NCBI RefSeq assembly: GCF_016718685.1
Contig: NZ_JADKCX010000072.1
Location: 1 to 18,655, forward strand
DNA length: 18,655 nucleotides
Direction of reading: 5' to 3'
Source of the DNA: Haliscomenobacter sp.
GTDB taxonomy: Bacteria > Bacteroidota > Bacteroidia > Chitinophagales > Saprospiraceae
Part shown: piece by piece, positions 7,573-14,996 of the stretch
Numbering within the stretch: the first letter of the stretch is position 1
How the letters are laid out: each line of letters starts with the position of its first letter
Notes under the pieces: generated by a model
The model's input: only the letters and a program-made list of their open reading frames with translations
What the model was told of the DNA's origin: nothing
The model's database searches: none
Program-made: the position numbers and the translations under genes

Positions 7573-8207
7573 TCAACAGCTGTAGCATAAAACTCTGTTT
7601 ACTTGAATTGATGATCCACCCCAAGATCCTCCCCCGCTTCCAGTTTGGTTAGCAAAATTAGTAAAAGGAAAAATAGTCTCCGATCCAGCAGAACAGGATG
7701 CCCAAGGATCATTTGTAAGAAAATAATTAATATTAACGCCATTTACATTTTTATAATCCTTTACAACCATTGCGTGATCAGATTGAATTGTTGCATGAGC
7801 AAGAGGTTCTATAAATACAATAAAAGGTCGACAGTTGTCAATTTCCATTTTTAAACGGTTCCATAACATTGGAGAATACTTGGGGTTCGATCTCTGGCTT
7901 GATTGGTATCCATAAGAATTAAAAATCTGATCTAAAAAATCAATTTTAACAATATCCCTAGAAAAGGGATTGGAAAATACAATTATTCATTGAACTTGCA
8001 TAGGGAATGAGTGAGAACCACTTGAATTACATACCTTCAATAGGCTGTTCTAAGTTTTGTTAAAACTTGCATATTTTATAAAATATCAGGTTGACCAGGA
8101 GGATTTGGTGTTGAGGGTTGATGAAATTTCATCACCATTTCGATGCTTGCTGCCCAGCCAGGTATTATCCATTGAGCGTCTTTGCACAAAAGCTCTTTAT
8201 ACGCCAG
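7573..8207 (-). pseudogene. Decayed papain-like cysteine protease (C70/C39-type), catalytic Cys lost
   Basis: The 3' part is open from about 7986 to 7573 and encodes MEIDNCRPFIVFIEP, then SDHAMVVKDYK (catalytic His region), then YFLTNDPWA (Asp/Asn region). This is the order seen in AvrRpt2-like and C39-like papain-fold proteases. Upstream in another frame is WAASIEMVMKFHQP (from 8156 down), which matches the nucleophile motif CWAAS except that the codon before Trp, at 8157-8159, is GGC (Gly) rather than Cys. Between the two parts are at least one frameshift and several stops (a TAA after QPDIL, a TGA near 7987), with a family-like fragment CNSSGSHSFPMQV in between. Such proteases are often secreted or exported with partner proteins. 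This copy cannot be active. The upstream limit is approximate. Confidence 0.7.
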
Positions 8208-8208
8208 C

Positions 8209-8231
8209 TATTGACAAAGAAATTGTCAATA
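8209..8231 (-). terminator. Perfect 9-bp hairpin after the response regulator gene
   Basis: TATTGACAA (8209-8217), five-base loop, TTGTCAATA (8223-8231), starting 9 bp past the response-regulator stop. The stem is perfect, but no T-run follows on the minus strand, so it may stabilise a 3' end rather than terminate intrinsically. Confidence 0.4.
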
Positions 8232-8240
8232 AACTGAAAG

Positions 8241-8912
8241 CTAAAAATTCAACCCCTTCCCATATTTATGATTTTTATTGGTTAACTTCGCATCAATCGC
8301 CTTTACGATGGCCTCCGACTTTGAGTTCACATGCAACTTCTCGTACACTTTTTTGACATGAGAATGTACCCCTTCATAACTGATGAACATGGCGTTGGCA
8401 ATCTCCTGGTACCTTTTTCCATTCACCAAATGTTTCAACACCTCCAATTCTCTTGTCGTCAAGTTGCAAAAATCAGGGTCGGCTTTTAGCTCTTTTTCCT
8501 GAAAAAAGCGCGCCACCTTACCCGCAATTGCCGGGGAAAAATACCCACCGCCCTGGTGTACATCCAAAATGGCCGTTTCAATTCGATCCAAAGAATCACT
8601 TTTGAGGGCATAACCCCAGGCACCCCGACACAAGGCTACAAACAAACGGTGATCGTCTTCAAACTGGGTTTGAATCATCACCTTGGTATTGGGACATTCC
8701 GCTTTGATCAATTTCATCGCATCCAGGCCTGAGATCCCCGGCATCTCGATGTCCATCAAGACCACATCGGGTTGATATTCCTTGATTTGGGCAACCGCTT
8801 TGGTCGCATCCTCAAAGGATTTAGTCAGGTACACCTTTTCGGAATCCTCGAAAAATAGTTCAAGGGCTTCCCGAAAATTTCGATTGTCTTCAAATAGTAT
8901 TACTCGAACCAT
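8241..8912 (-). CDS. NarL/FixJ-type response regulator
   Basis: A 223-residue DNA-binding response regulator. The N-terminal receiver domain (about 1-120) has the acidic pair E8/D9, phospho-acceptor D54 in VVLMDIEMPGISG, T82 and K104 (GYALKSD). The C-terminal LuxR-type helix-turn-helix (about 151-210) includes LTTRELEVLKHLVNGKRYQE then IANAMFISYEGVHSHVKKVY. It is expected to bind DNA as a dimer after phosphorylation by the kinase encoded just upstream (84-bp gap). A perfect inverted repeat directly before its start codon is a candidate autoregulatory operator. The last 14 residues (NKNHKYGKGLNF region) extend past the usual domain end. Target genes are unknown; the protease locus downstream is one possibility. 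Confidence 0.92.
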   Translation of the reverse strand: MVRVILFEDNRNFREALELFFEDSEKVYLTKSFEDATKAVAQIKEYQPDVVLMDIEMPGISGLDAMKLIKAECPNTKVMIQTQFEDDHRLFVALCRGAWGYALKSDSLDRIETAILDVHQGGGYFSPAIAGKVARFFQEKELKADPDFCNLTTRELEVLKHLVNGKRYQEIANAMFISYEGVHSHVKKVYEKLHVNSKSEAIVKAIDAKLTNKNHKYGKGLNF

Positions 8913-8918
8913 GATGAT

Positions 8919-8939
8919 TACATTTGAGTTTCAAATGTA
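8919..8939. promoter_or_regulatory. Perfect inverted repeat (possible operator/promoter) before the response regulator
   Basis: TACATTTGA, three-base spacer, TCAAATGTA: nine matched bases per arm, 6 bp upstream of the response-regulator ATG. The minus-strand arm contains TACATTTG, an exact TAnnTTTG -7 box. The nearest TTTG upstream is about 27 bp away, too far for a good -33. The layout fits an operator overlapping a promoter, which the dimeric regulator could bind. Confidence 0.5.
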
Positions 8940-8996
8940 GGGATCGCTACTTTTATCCCTTACCCCCAAAACTGGTGGTTTTTACTTTTTTCACCC

Positions 8997-10088
8997 CTAC
9001 AGATAAACCAGTATGACCATGCAGGTTCCTGCTCCTGGTGTAGAGTCAATATTGATGTCCATGAAACCATCTTTAGCCAATTGCTTGAGGTTTTTCAAAC
9101 CATTGCCTTGGTGGTTTGCCTGTGGATCAAAGCCAATGCCATTGTCTTTAATTTCAATCCGGATCCCTTCTTTGATTCGCTGAATTTCCACTGAGAGGGC
9201 TGTCGCTTGAGCCGATTTAAAGACATTGTTTAATGCCTCTTTAAGTACCAAAAACAACTGGTTGATGCGGCCAACATCAATTTTCAAGTTTTCCTCGGCT
9301 GAAATTTTGTTGGCGTACGTTAATTTGATCCCCTGAACGCTACTATTTTCCTGCGCAAAATCATAAATCCCCATAAACATGACGTGCAAAGAGTCTTTTT
9401 TGGGGTCAACCAAATTGAATACAAAGCGCAACTTTCTTTGAATGTCATTGAGGATGTTAAAAATCTTGCTCAGGTTGTCAAATATTTTGGGGTCTACCTC
9501 CGCAAGCTTTTTGCGCAAAATTTCCAGGCGTAAAGCCACGCTACTCAAATCGCCGCCAATATCGTTGTGCAACTGGTTTGTCCAGTCGCTACGCAGGTTC
9601 ATTACTTTTTCTTTGTTCCGGGAGTTGATCAAACCGATGAAATAAATGGCGGCTCCAAGTAACAACAACAGGTAAAAACCAAGCACAGGAATGAACCACC
9701 ACGATTTCAAAAAAGAATCATTTACTGAAACATTAAGGTGTTCCTTTTGGTATTCCAGACCCTGTGGCTGTACCGCTATGGTTAAGGAATGCGCACCCTT
9801 CTTGAGTTTGTTAAGGGAAAGAAACATGGAATCCAAAAGAAATGCTGATTCTCCTCCGTTGAAGGTATATTGATAATGAAGTCCTTTGGGAAGGCGATGG
9901 AGGACAATTAATACATTATCAGAATCGACTACATCAATTTTTTCATTTTGGATGTCGTATGGGATACCACTGACAAAAACACTGTGAACCAGTGCATGAG
10001 GGGGAGTCTGTGCATAAGTGAAGAGACTTAACGATACAAAAAACAGGGTTAGCGGGTTTCTCAATGTAAACAAATTAACCAGGTTCAC
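8997..10088 (-). CDS. Sensor histidine kinase, single-span, paired with response regulator
   Basis: A 363-residue kinase from the GTG at 10088 (the frame is open to a TTG at 10148). I chose the GTG because it gives a clean signal peptide, NLVNLFTLRNPLTLFFVSLS ending TYAQ; the TTG would place an extra hydrophobic stretch in front. A short periplasmic beta-rich domain of about 100 residues follows, resembling the Y_Y_Y domain without a propeller (LNKLKKGAHSLTIAVQPQG). One membrane span comes next (WWFIPVLGFYLLLLLGAAIY). The dimerisation helix has LHNDIGGDLSSVAL with the phospho-His at about 174. The ATPase domain has EALNNVFKSAQ, DNGIGFDPQ, GNGLKNL and PGAGTCMVI. It phosphorylates the regulator encoded downstream. 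The signal is unknown. Confidence 0.88.
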   Translation of the reverse strand: MNLVNLFTLRNPLTLFFVSLSLFTYAQTPPHALVHSVFVSGIPYDIQNEKIDVVDSDNVLIVLHRLPKGLHYQYTFNGGESAFLLDSMFLSLNKLKKGAHSLTIAVQPQGLEYQKEHLNVSVNDSFLKSWWFIPVLGFYLLLLLGAAIYFIGLINSRNKEKVMNLRSDWTNQLHNDIGGDLSSVALRLEILRKKLAEVDPKIFDNLSKIFNILNDIQRKLRFVFNLVDPKKDSLHVMFMGIYDFAQENSSVQGIKLTYANKISAEENLKIDVGRINQLFLVLKEALNNVFKSAQATALSVEIQRIKEGIRIEIKDNGIGFDPQANHQGNGLKNLKQLAKDGFMDINIDSTPGAGTCMVILVYL

Positions 10089-10324
10089 TGAAGGGGTTCT
10101 TCCAAACAAAAGCAAAATGCACAAATCTGACAAACTAAATGCCGTCAAAATCTACTTGTTCACATTGATTTGAATGGATATAGGATAAAAATGCAAACAT
10201 TATTTCCCATTTGCAAATTAATTTTTAACACTTAATTCTTGACAATATACTTTCGAAATAGCAAAAACCAGGAAGTTGTACAATTACACTCCGTGGTTTT
10301 ATCGCATCAGGATAACTGGGTCCT

Positions 10325-11032
10325 TTACTTGCGGTTTCCGAACAAACGCAGCAGCATAAAAAACAGGTTGATGAAATCCAGATACAGGGTCAGAGCCCCC
10401 ATAATGGCTTCTTTATGGTCTTCTTCGGTTCCTTCATTGCCGATGATGTTCATGCTTTTGATCTTCTGGGTGTCGTAAGCCGTCAATCCCACAAAGATCA
10501 GGATTCCGGCATAGGTGATGATCCAGTACATCATGGGACTACGCAGGAAAATATTGACGATCGAGGCGAGCACCAGACCAATCAGGGCCATAAACAGCAA
10601 ACTACCTGCCTTGGTGAGGTCGTTGTTGGTAAAATACCCATAGGCACTCATCGCTGCAAAGGTACCCGCAGTGATCAGGAAAGTACCCGCAATGGACGTA
10701 CTGGTGTAAATCAAGAACACAAAGGATAGGGTAAGTCCATTCAGCACAGCATACAGCAGGAACACCAAAGTAGCGGTGTTGGCCGACATGCGCATCACCG
10801 CAGCAGAGAGGTAACCTACCAACAGCAATTCGCCGATGATGAGGCCAAAAAAGATAAAGCGATTGCCAAACACAAATTGCAGCAGTTGTGGGGAACCCGC
10901 CACCACGTAAGCTACAGCGCCAGTAATGGCTAGTGCAAAAGCCATCCAACCAAACACTTTGGTCATGAACCGCGCTTGCTCGGCGGCAATGGCTTCTTGT
11001 CTTTGATCACCTACAAAAGGGAAGTCATTCAT
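10325..11032 (-). CDS. Bax inhibitor-1 / YccA-family membrane protein
   Basis: A 235-residue protein with seven predicted spans, the usual length for bacterial BI-1. Family signatures include the N-terminal FMTKVFGWMAFALAITGAVA, NGLTLSFVFLIYT, the loop IFVGLTAYDTQKIKSM with its conserved Asp, and the terminal LYLDFINLFFMLLRLFG with a second conserved Asp. Bacterial relatives are inner-membrane proteins implicated in pH-dependent calcium leak or membrane-protein quality control; the role here is not shown. The ATG at 11030-11032 gives the typical short cytoplasmic N-terminus (MNDFPFVGDQRQEAIAAEQA). A strong terminator-like hairpin separates it from glnS, so it probably has its own promoter. 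The spacer 10089-10324 downstream holds no supportable gene; it contains a 10-bp palindrome, ATTTGCAAAT, at 10209-10218. Confidence 0.93.
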   Translation of the reverse strand: MNDFPFVGDQRQEAIAAEQARFMTKVFGWMAFALAITGAVAYVVAGSPQLLQFVFGNRFIFFGLIIGELLLVGYLSAAVMRMSANTATLVFLLYAVLNGLTLSFVFLIYTSTSIAGTFLITAGTFAAMSAYGYFTNNDLTKAGSLLFMALIGLVLASIVNIFLRSPMMYWIITYAGILIFVGLTAYDTQKIKSMNIIGNEGTEEDHKEAIMGALTLYLDFINLFFMLLRLFGNRK

Positions 11033-11112
11033 TTTTAATTGGGTTTTTGTTTAAGAGATGATTTTTAAATCTGATAGAGTAAACAAGTTTAAGGATAGTT
11101 TTTGTTCCGTGC

Positions 11113-11222
11113 AAAAAAAATTAGGGTTCGGGGGTTCGGGGGTTCGTCGTTCGAGGGTTGTGGCCCTTTGTTTGCAAGATCTCGTGAACCCCCGAACCCT
11201 CGAACGACGAACCCCCGAACCC
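11113..11222 (-). terminator. glnS terminator-like element: perfect 28-bp inverted repeat plus T8
   Basis: Bases 11132-11159 are the exact reverse complement of 11195-11222, with a 35-base loop. The arms are built from GGGTTCGG octamers; the left arm carries one extra octamer (11123-11131). On the minus strand the structure begins 1 bp after the glnS stop and is followed by AATTTTTTTT (11113-11122), as in an intrinsic terminator. The plus-strand arm has four G-runs (11124-11126, 11130-11134, 11138-11142, 11154-11156), so it could also fold as a G-quadruplex. It belongs to the repeat family also seen at 12916, 14937 and 17016. Confidence 0.7.
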
Positions 11223-11223
11223 T

Positions 11224-12906
11224 CTACGGTTTATATCCATCCTTCAACCCCACCGTTAGGTTAAACACCGGTTTCCCCGCTGTGCTGTCCTGATCCGCGC
11301 AGAAGTAGCCCATGCGCAGGAACTGGAAGCTGTCGCCGACTTTGGCCTCAGCCAGGCTGGGTTCCAGTTTGGCGTTGGGAATTACCTTGAGGGAATCAGG
11401 ATTGACAAACTCCAGGTAATCACGGTCTTCGTGGTTGGTGGGTTCTGGATCGGTAAACAATTTATCGTACATGCGCACTTCTCCATCTATCGCTTGTGCT
11501 GCCGATACCCAGTGCAAGACCCCTTTGGCTTTGAGCCCGGAAGTATCCGATCCGGAGCGGCTTTCGGGGAAATAAGTACAGTGCAGCTCGGTAACCTGCC
11601 CCGTTGCCGGGTCTTTTTGTACGGCGTCACACTGGATGATATAAGCCCCTTTCAAGCGCACCATCGCACCAGGTGCCAGGCGGAAAAATTTCTTGGGCGC
11701 ATCCTCCATAAAGTCTTCTTGCTCGATGTAGATTTCGCGCGAAAAAGGAACCATCCGATTGCCCGAATTGGGGTCTTCCGGATTGTTTTCAATTTCCATA
11801 TGTTCCACCTGCCCTTCCGGGTAATTGGTAATCACCACTTTCAGGGGATCGAGTACGGCCATGGCGCGGATGGCGGTCTGGTTCAATATTTCGCGTACCG
11901 AAAATTCCAGCAAGCCGTATTCGATGGTGTTGTCGCGTTTGGCCACTCCGGCGCGTTCGCAGAAGTTGATGATGCCTTTGGCCGGATAACCCCGGCGGCG
12001 CATTCCCGAAATGGTGGGCATGCGGGGGTCGTCCCAACCCGTGACATGGTTCTCGGTCACCAACTTGAGCAATTTGCGCTTGCTGGTGATCAGGTAGGCC
12101 ACGTTCATGCGCGCAAACTCAATTTGGCGACTGGGGAAAATGCCTAGATTCTCGATGTACCATTCGTACAAGGGACGGTGGTGGATGAATTCCAGCGAAC
12201 ACAAAGAATGCGTAATGCCTTCGATGGAGTCACTTTGCCCGTGTGCGAAGTCGTACATCGGGTAAATACACCACTGGTCGCCCGTGCGGTGGTGATGGGC
12301 GTGTTTGATGCGGTACATGATGGAGTCGCGCAGGTGCATGTTGGAGGAACTCATGTCGCCTTTGGCACGCAATACCCGAGCGCCGTCGGGGAATTCCCCG
12401 TTTTTCATGCGTTCAAACAGGTCCAGGTTTTCCTCAATGCTGCGACTGCGGTAGGGGCTTTCGGTGCCCGGTGCCGCAGGATTGCCTTTTTGCGCTTCGA
12501 TTTCTTCCTTGGTCGAATCGTCCACGTAGGCCAGGCCCTTTTTGATCAATTCCACGGCAAAATCGTAGAGCTGCGGAAAATAATCCGAAGCAAAACACTC
12601 ATTGTCCCATTCGGCACCCAGCCAACGCACATCGGCCCGGATGCTGTCCACGTATTCCACTTCTTCGGTTACGGGATTGGTGTCGTCAAAACGCAGATTG
12701 AACTGGCCCTGGTAACGTTGGGCAATGCCATAATTGACGGTGATGGCCTTGGCGTGGCCAATATGCAAATAGCCATTGGGCTCTGGCGGGAAACGGGTGT
12801 GAATCCGGCCAGCGTGTTTGCCATTGGCAATGTCTTCTTCAATGATTTGCTCAATAAAATTGAGTGAACGTTCTTCTTTTTCAGTCACTGGATTGTCGGC
12901 ACTCAT
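11224..12906 (-). CDS. glnS: Glutaminyl-tRNA synthetase
   Basis: A 560-residue class I synthetase that charges tRNA-Gln with glutamine. RFPPEPNGYLHIGHAKAI holds the HIGH motif at residues 48-51. FDDTNPVTEEVEYVDSI, WCIYPMYDFAHGQSDSIEG, SLCSLEFIHHRPLYEWY and WDDPRMPTISGMRRRGY closely match E. coli GlnRS. The second signature reads ITSKR (273-277) where E. coli has MSKR, a Met-to-Thr change. I chose the ATG at 12904-12906. The frame continues 35 codons upstream, but that part is translated intergenic repeat (LNPKPLNLT and similar) and is not homologous. E. coli GlnRS has 554 residues, so the length fits. It lies 133 bp downstream of argS on the same strand, with a repeat element between. Confidence 0.96.
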   Translation of the reverse strand: MSADNPVTEKEERSLNFIEQIIEEDIANGKHAGRIHTRFPPEPNGYLHIGHAKAITVNYGIAQRYQGQFNLRFDDTNPVTEEVEYVDSIRADVRWLGAEWDNECFASDYFPQLYDFAVELIKKGLAYVDDSTKEEIEAQKGNPAAPGTESPYRSRSIEENLDLFERMKNGEFPDGARVLRAKGDMSSSNMHLRDSIMYRIKHAHHHRTGDQWCIYPMYDFAHGQSDSIEGITHSLCSLEFIHHRPLYEWYIENLGIFPSRQIEFARMNVAYLITSKRKLLKLVTENHVTGWDDPRMPTISGMRRRGYPAKGIINFCERAGVAKRDNTIEYGLLEFSVREILNQTAIRAMAVLDPLKVVITNYPEGQVEHMEIENNPEDPNSGNRMVPFSREIYIEQEDFMEDAPKKFFRLAPGAMVRLKGAYIIQCDAVQKDPATGQVTELHCTYFPESRSGSDTSGLKAKGVLHWVSAAQAIDGEVRMYDKLFTDPEPTNHEDRDYLEFVNPDSLKVIPNAKLEPSLAEAKVGDSFQFLRMGYFCADQDSTAGKPVFNLTVGLKDGYKP

Positions 12907-12915
12907 GGCAGTAAG

Positions 12916-13039
12916 GTTTAAAGGTTTGGGGTTGAGGTTCGAGTTGAGGTTGGGGTTGTAGTTCGAGGTTTGGGGTTCAAGTTCAAGTGGTTCTCGAAGG
13001 CGGAGGGCCATAACCCTCGAACTCCCGAACCCCCGAACC
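12916..13039. repeat. Intergenic G-rich/C-rich repeat element between argS and glnS
   Basis: The plus-strand left half is tandem GGTTnG-type words (GGTTTGGGGTTGAGGTTCGA and so on). The right half is the complementary type (CCCTCGAACTCCCGAACC). The centre GAGGGCCATAACCCTC forms a small hairpin and matches, in reverse, the AGGGTTGTGGCCCT centre of the 11123-11222 element. On the minus strand the element starts immediately at the argS stop codon TAG. It contains no gene, but it keeps the glnS frame open and so creates a false N-terminal extension. Confidence 0.65.
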
Positions 13040-14884
13040 CTACATCCGTTCCGGTGTTTCTATTCCCAGCAAATCTAGTCCCATCCGCAGCACATTGCGT
13101 ACGGCCATCGACAACTGGATGCGGAACGCCTTAGCGGCTTCAGTTTCGGCCTGCAAGATGCGATAATCGTGCCAAAAGCGGTGAAAAGCCTTGGCCAATT
13201 CGTAGCTGTACATGGCCACCATCGAGGGGTCGTAACCTTCGGCGGCTTGTTTGATGATTTCCGGAAACTGGTACAATTGGGCGATGATGTCCTTTTCGGC
13301 AGTTTCCAGGGTATGGTAGTCGCTGGCCGCGCTCAGGTCGGGATTTCCGGCTTTGTTGAGCATGGAATTGCAGCGCACGATGGCGTTTTGCACGTATGGC
13401 CCGGTTTGTCCCTGCAAGTCGACCGACTCTTTGGGGTCAAAGATCATGCGTTTTTTGGGGTGCACCTTGACGATGAAAAACTTCAAAGCCGCTACGCCAA
13501 TTTTGCGGATGACCTCCTGCTGGGCTTCAGGGCTGAGGTCGGCCAGGGTGCCGCGTTCTTTGCTGTTTTCCCAGGCTTCGTTGACCACTTCGTCGATCAG
13601 GTCGTCGGCGTCTACTACGGTGCCTTCGCGCGATTTCATTTTGCCGCTGGGCAAGTCCACCATGCCGTAAGACAGGTGGTAAAGCCCCCCTGCGTAAGGT
13701 TCGCCCAGGCGTTTCATGATTTCAAAAAGCACCTGGAAGTGGTAGTTTTGCTCGTCGGCAACGACGTAGATCATTTTTTCAGCCCCAAAATCCTGGTACC
13801 GCACCTGAGCGGTACCAATGTCCTGGGTGATGTATACCGAGGTGCCGTCTTTGCGCAGCACCAGTTTTTTGTCCAGTTTGGCGTCTTCCAGGTCAATCCA
13901 GACGGAGCCGTCTTCCAGGCGGTAAAACACGCCTGAATTCAAGCCCTGGTCTACGGTTTCGCGGCCCAGGAGGTAAGTATTGGACTCGTAGTACAATTTG
14001 TCGAACCGTACGCCAAGTTTGTCAAACGTGGAATCAAACCCGGCGTATACCCAGCCGTTCATCTTTTTCCAAAGCTCAATGGTGGCCGGGTCGTTGGCTT
14101 CCCAGGCCAGCAGCAATTCGCGGGCTTGTTTGCCCAGGGTGCTGTACAGGTTAAAGTATTGGTCTTTGTACGCTTTGAAATACTCTTCTGCGCTTTGTTC
14201 GGCTTTTTTCTTTTCTTCAAAAAGGGCTACTGCTTCCGGGCTTTGTTGCCAGGTCTTGTATTCTTCCTGAAACTTTTTCTCAAACAGTACATAGTAGTCC
14301 CCCACAAAATGGTCGCTCTTGATGCCACTTGATTCGGGGGTCGCCCCTTCACCGAATTTCTGCCAGGCCAACATACTTTTGCAGATGGCGATGCCGCGGT
14401 CGTTGATGATTTGCACCCTAACCACGTCGTAGCCTGCGGCCTCATAAATTTTGCTCACCGACCAGCCCAATAAGATGTTGCGGATGTGCCCCAGGTGCAG
14501 GGGTTTGTTGGTGTTCGGCGAACAATATTCCACCATGACCTTGCGGCCATTGGGTGCCTGGGTACCATATTGCGGGTTGTGGTAGATGTCTTGCAAAAAA
14601 GCCTGCCAGTAGGCATCGTCCACCACCAGGTTCAAAAAGCCTTTGATGACATTGAAGGCTTTGATGGATGCTACTTGCTCCACCAGATAAGCCCCCAGTT
14701 CTTGAGCGATGGCTTCCGGACTTTTTTTGACGTGTTTGGTAAACGGGAAAACCACCAGGGTGTAATCACCTTCAAACTCTTTGCGGGTTGTACTCAGGGG
14801 AAAATCTTCCGCGCTGATTTCCAGTTGGTACAAATGCGCAGCGCCCTGAACGACGCCTTGCTGAATGATACTGACAATGTTCAT
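13040..14884 (-). CDS. argS: Arginyl-tRNA synthetase
   Basis: A 614-residue class I synthetase that charges tRNA-Arg. The N-terminal tRNA-recognition domain (about 1-100, including FEGDYTLVVFPFTK) is followed by VEYCSPNTNKPLHLGHIRN with the HIGH-type motif HLGH at 130-133. GKMKSREGTVVDADDLIDE is the ArgRS form of the second signature, and QTGPYVQNAIVRCNSML and the C-terminal DALR-type anticodon domain (FHRFWHDYRIL) complete it. I chose the ATG at 14882-14884 (MNIVSIIQQGV) because the 47 codons upstream in the open frame are repeat and promoter DNA. An exact -7 box (TACTTTTG) lies 30 bp upstream. Confidence 0.96.
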   Translation of the reverse strand: MNIVSIIQQGVVQGAAHLYQLEISAEDFPLSTTRKEFEGDYTLVVFPFTKHVKKSPEAIAQELGAYLVEQVASIKAFNVIKGFLNLVVDDAYWQAFLQDIYHNPQYGTQAPNGRKVMVEYCSPNTNKPLHLGHIRNILLGWSVSKIYEAAGYDVVRVQIINDRGIAICKSMLAWQKFGEGATPESSGIKSDHFVGDYYVLFEKKFQEEYKTWQQSPEAVALFEEKKKAEQSAEEYFKAYKDQYFNLYSTLGKQARELLLAWEANDPATIELWKKMNGWVYAGFDSTFDKLGVRFDKLYYESNTYLLGRETVDQGLNSGVFYRLEDGSVWIDLEDAKLDKKLVLRKDGTSVYITQDIGTAQVRYQDFGAEKMIYVVADEQNYHFQVLFEIMKRLGEPYAGGLYHLSYGMVDLPSGKMKSREGTVVDADDLIDEVVNEAWENSKERGTLADLSPEAQQEVIRKIGVAALKFFIVKVHPKKRMIFDPKESVDLQGQTGPYVQNAIVRCNSMLNKAGNPDLSAASDYHTLETAEKDIIAQLYQFPEIIKQAAEGYDPSMVAMYSYELAKAFHRFWHDYRILQAETEAAKAFRIQLSMAVRNVLRMGLDLLGIETPERM

Positions 14885-14913
14885 TTGTCCGGGTATGTTA
14901 AAAAATTGAATGG

Positions 14914-14921
14914 CAAAAGTA
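14914..14921 (-). promoter_or_regulatory. Putative -7 box for argS
   Basis: The minus strand reads TACTTTTG, an exact TAnnTTTG match, 30 bp upstream of the argS start. No clear TTTG sits at the expected -33 spacing. The preceding T-rich stretch (14922-14930) may instead end transcription from the gene upstream. Confidence 0.4.
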
Positions 14922-14936
14922 AGAAAAAATGGGAAG

Positions 14937-14996
14937 GTTCGTAGGTTCGGGGGTTCGAAAGTTCGGGGCTTAGGCCCGTGGAACCTCCTTCTGCAA
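14937..14996. repeat. Intergenic repeat element overlapping the 3' end of the secreted-protein gene
   Basis: Plus-strand words GGTTCGTAGGTTCGGGGGTTC then AAAGTTCGGGGCTTAGGCCC share the octamer core and the GGCCC centre of the 11123 element. A GCAAGA word also follows in both elements. The secreted gene's stop codon (14970-14972) lies inside the central hairpin GGGGCTTAGGCCC, so its last residues (EVPRA) are encoded by the repeat. Confidence 0.55.

Noticed and set aside
11431..12867. Two long plus-strand frames (11431-12147 and 12178-12867) opposite glnS
   Set aside because: GlnRS motifs on the minus strand are unambiguous. The antisense frames arise from codon bias in a GC-richer gene.
12930..13030. 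GGTTCGAG words looking like tRNA T-arm loops
   Set aside because: No acceptor stem, D-arm or anticodon arm can be built around them. They are part of the repeat element.
13169..13936. A 255-codon plus-strand frame opposite argS
   Set aside because: Antisense shadow of a clear arginyl-tRNA synthetase.
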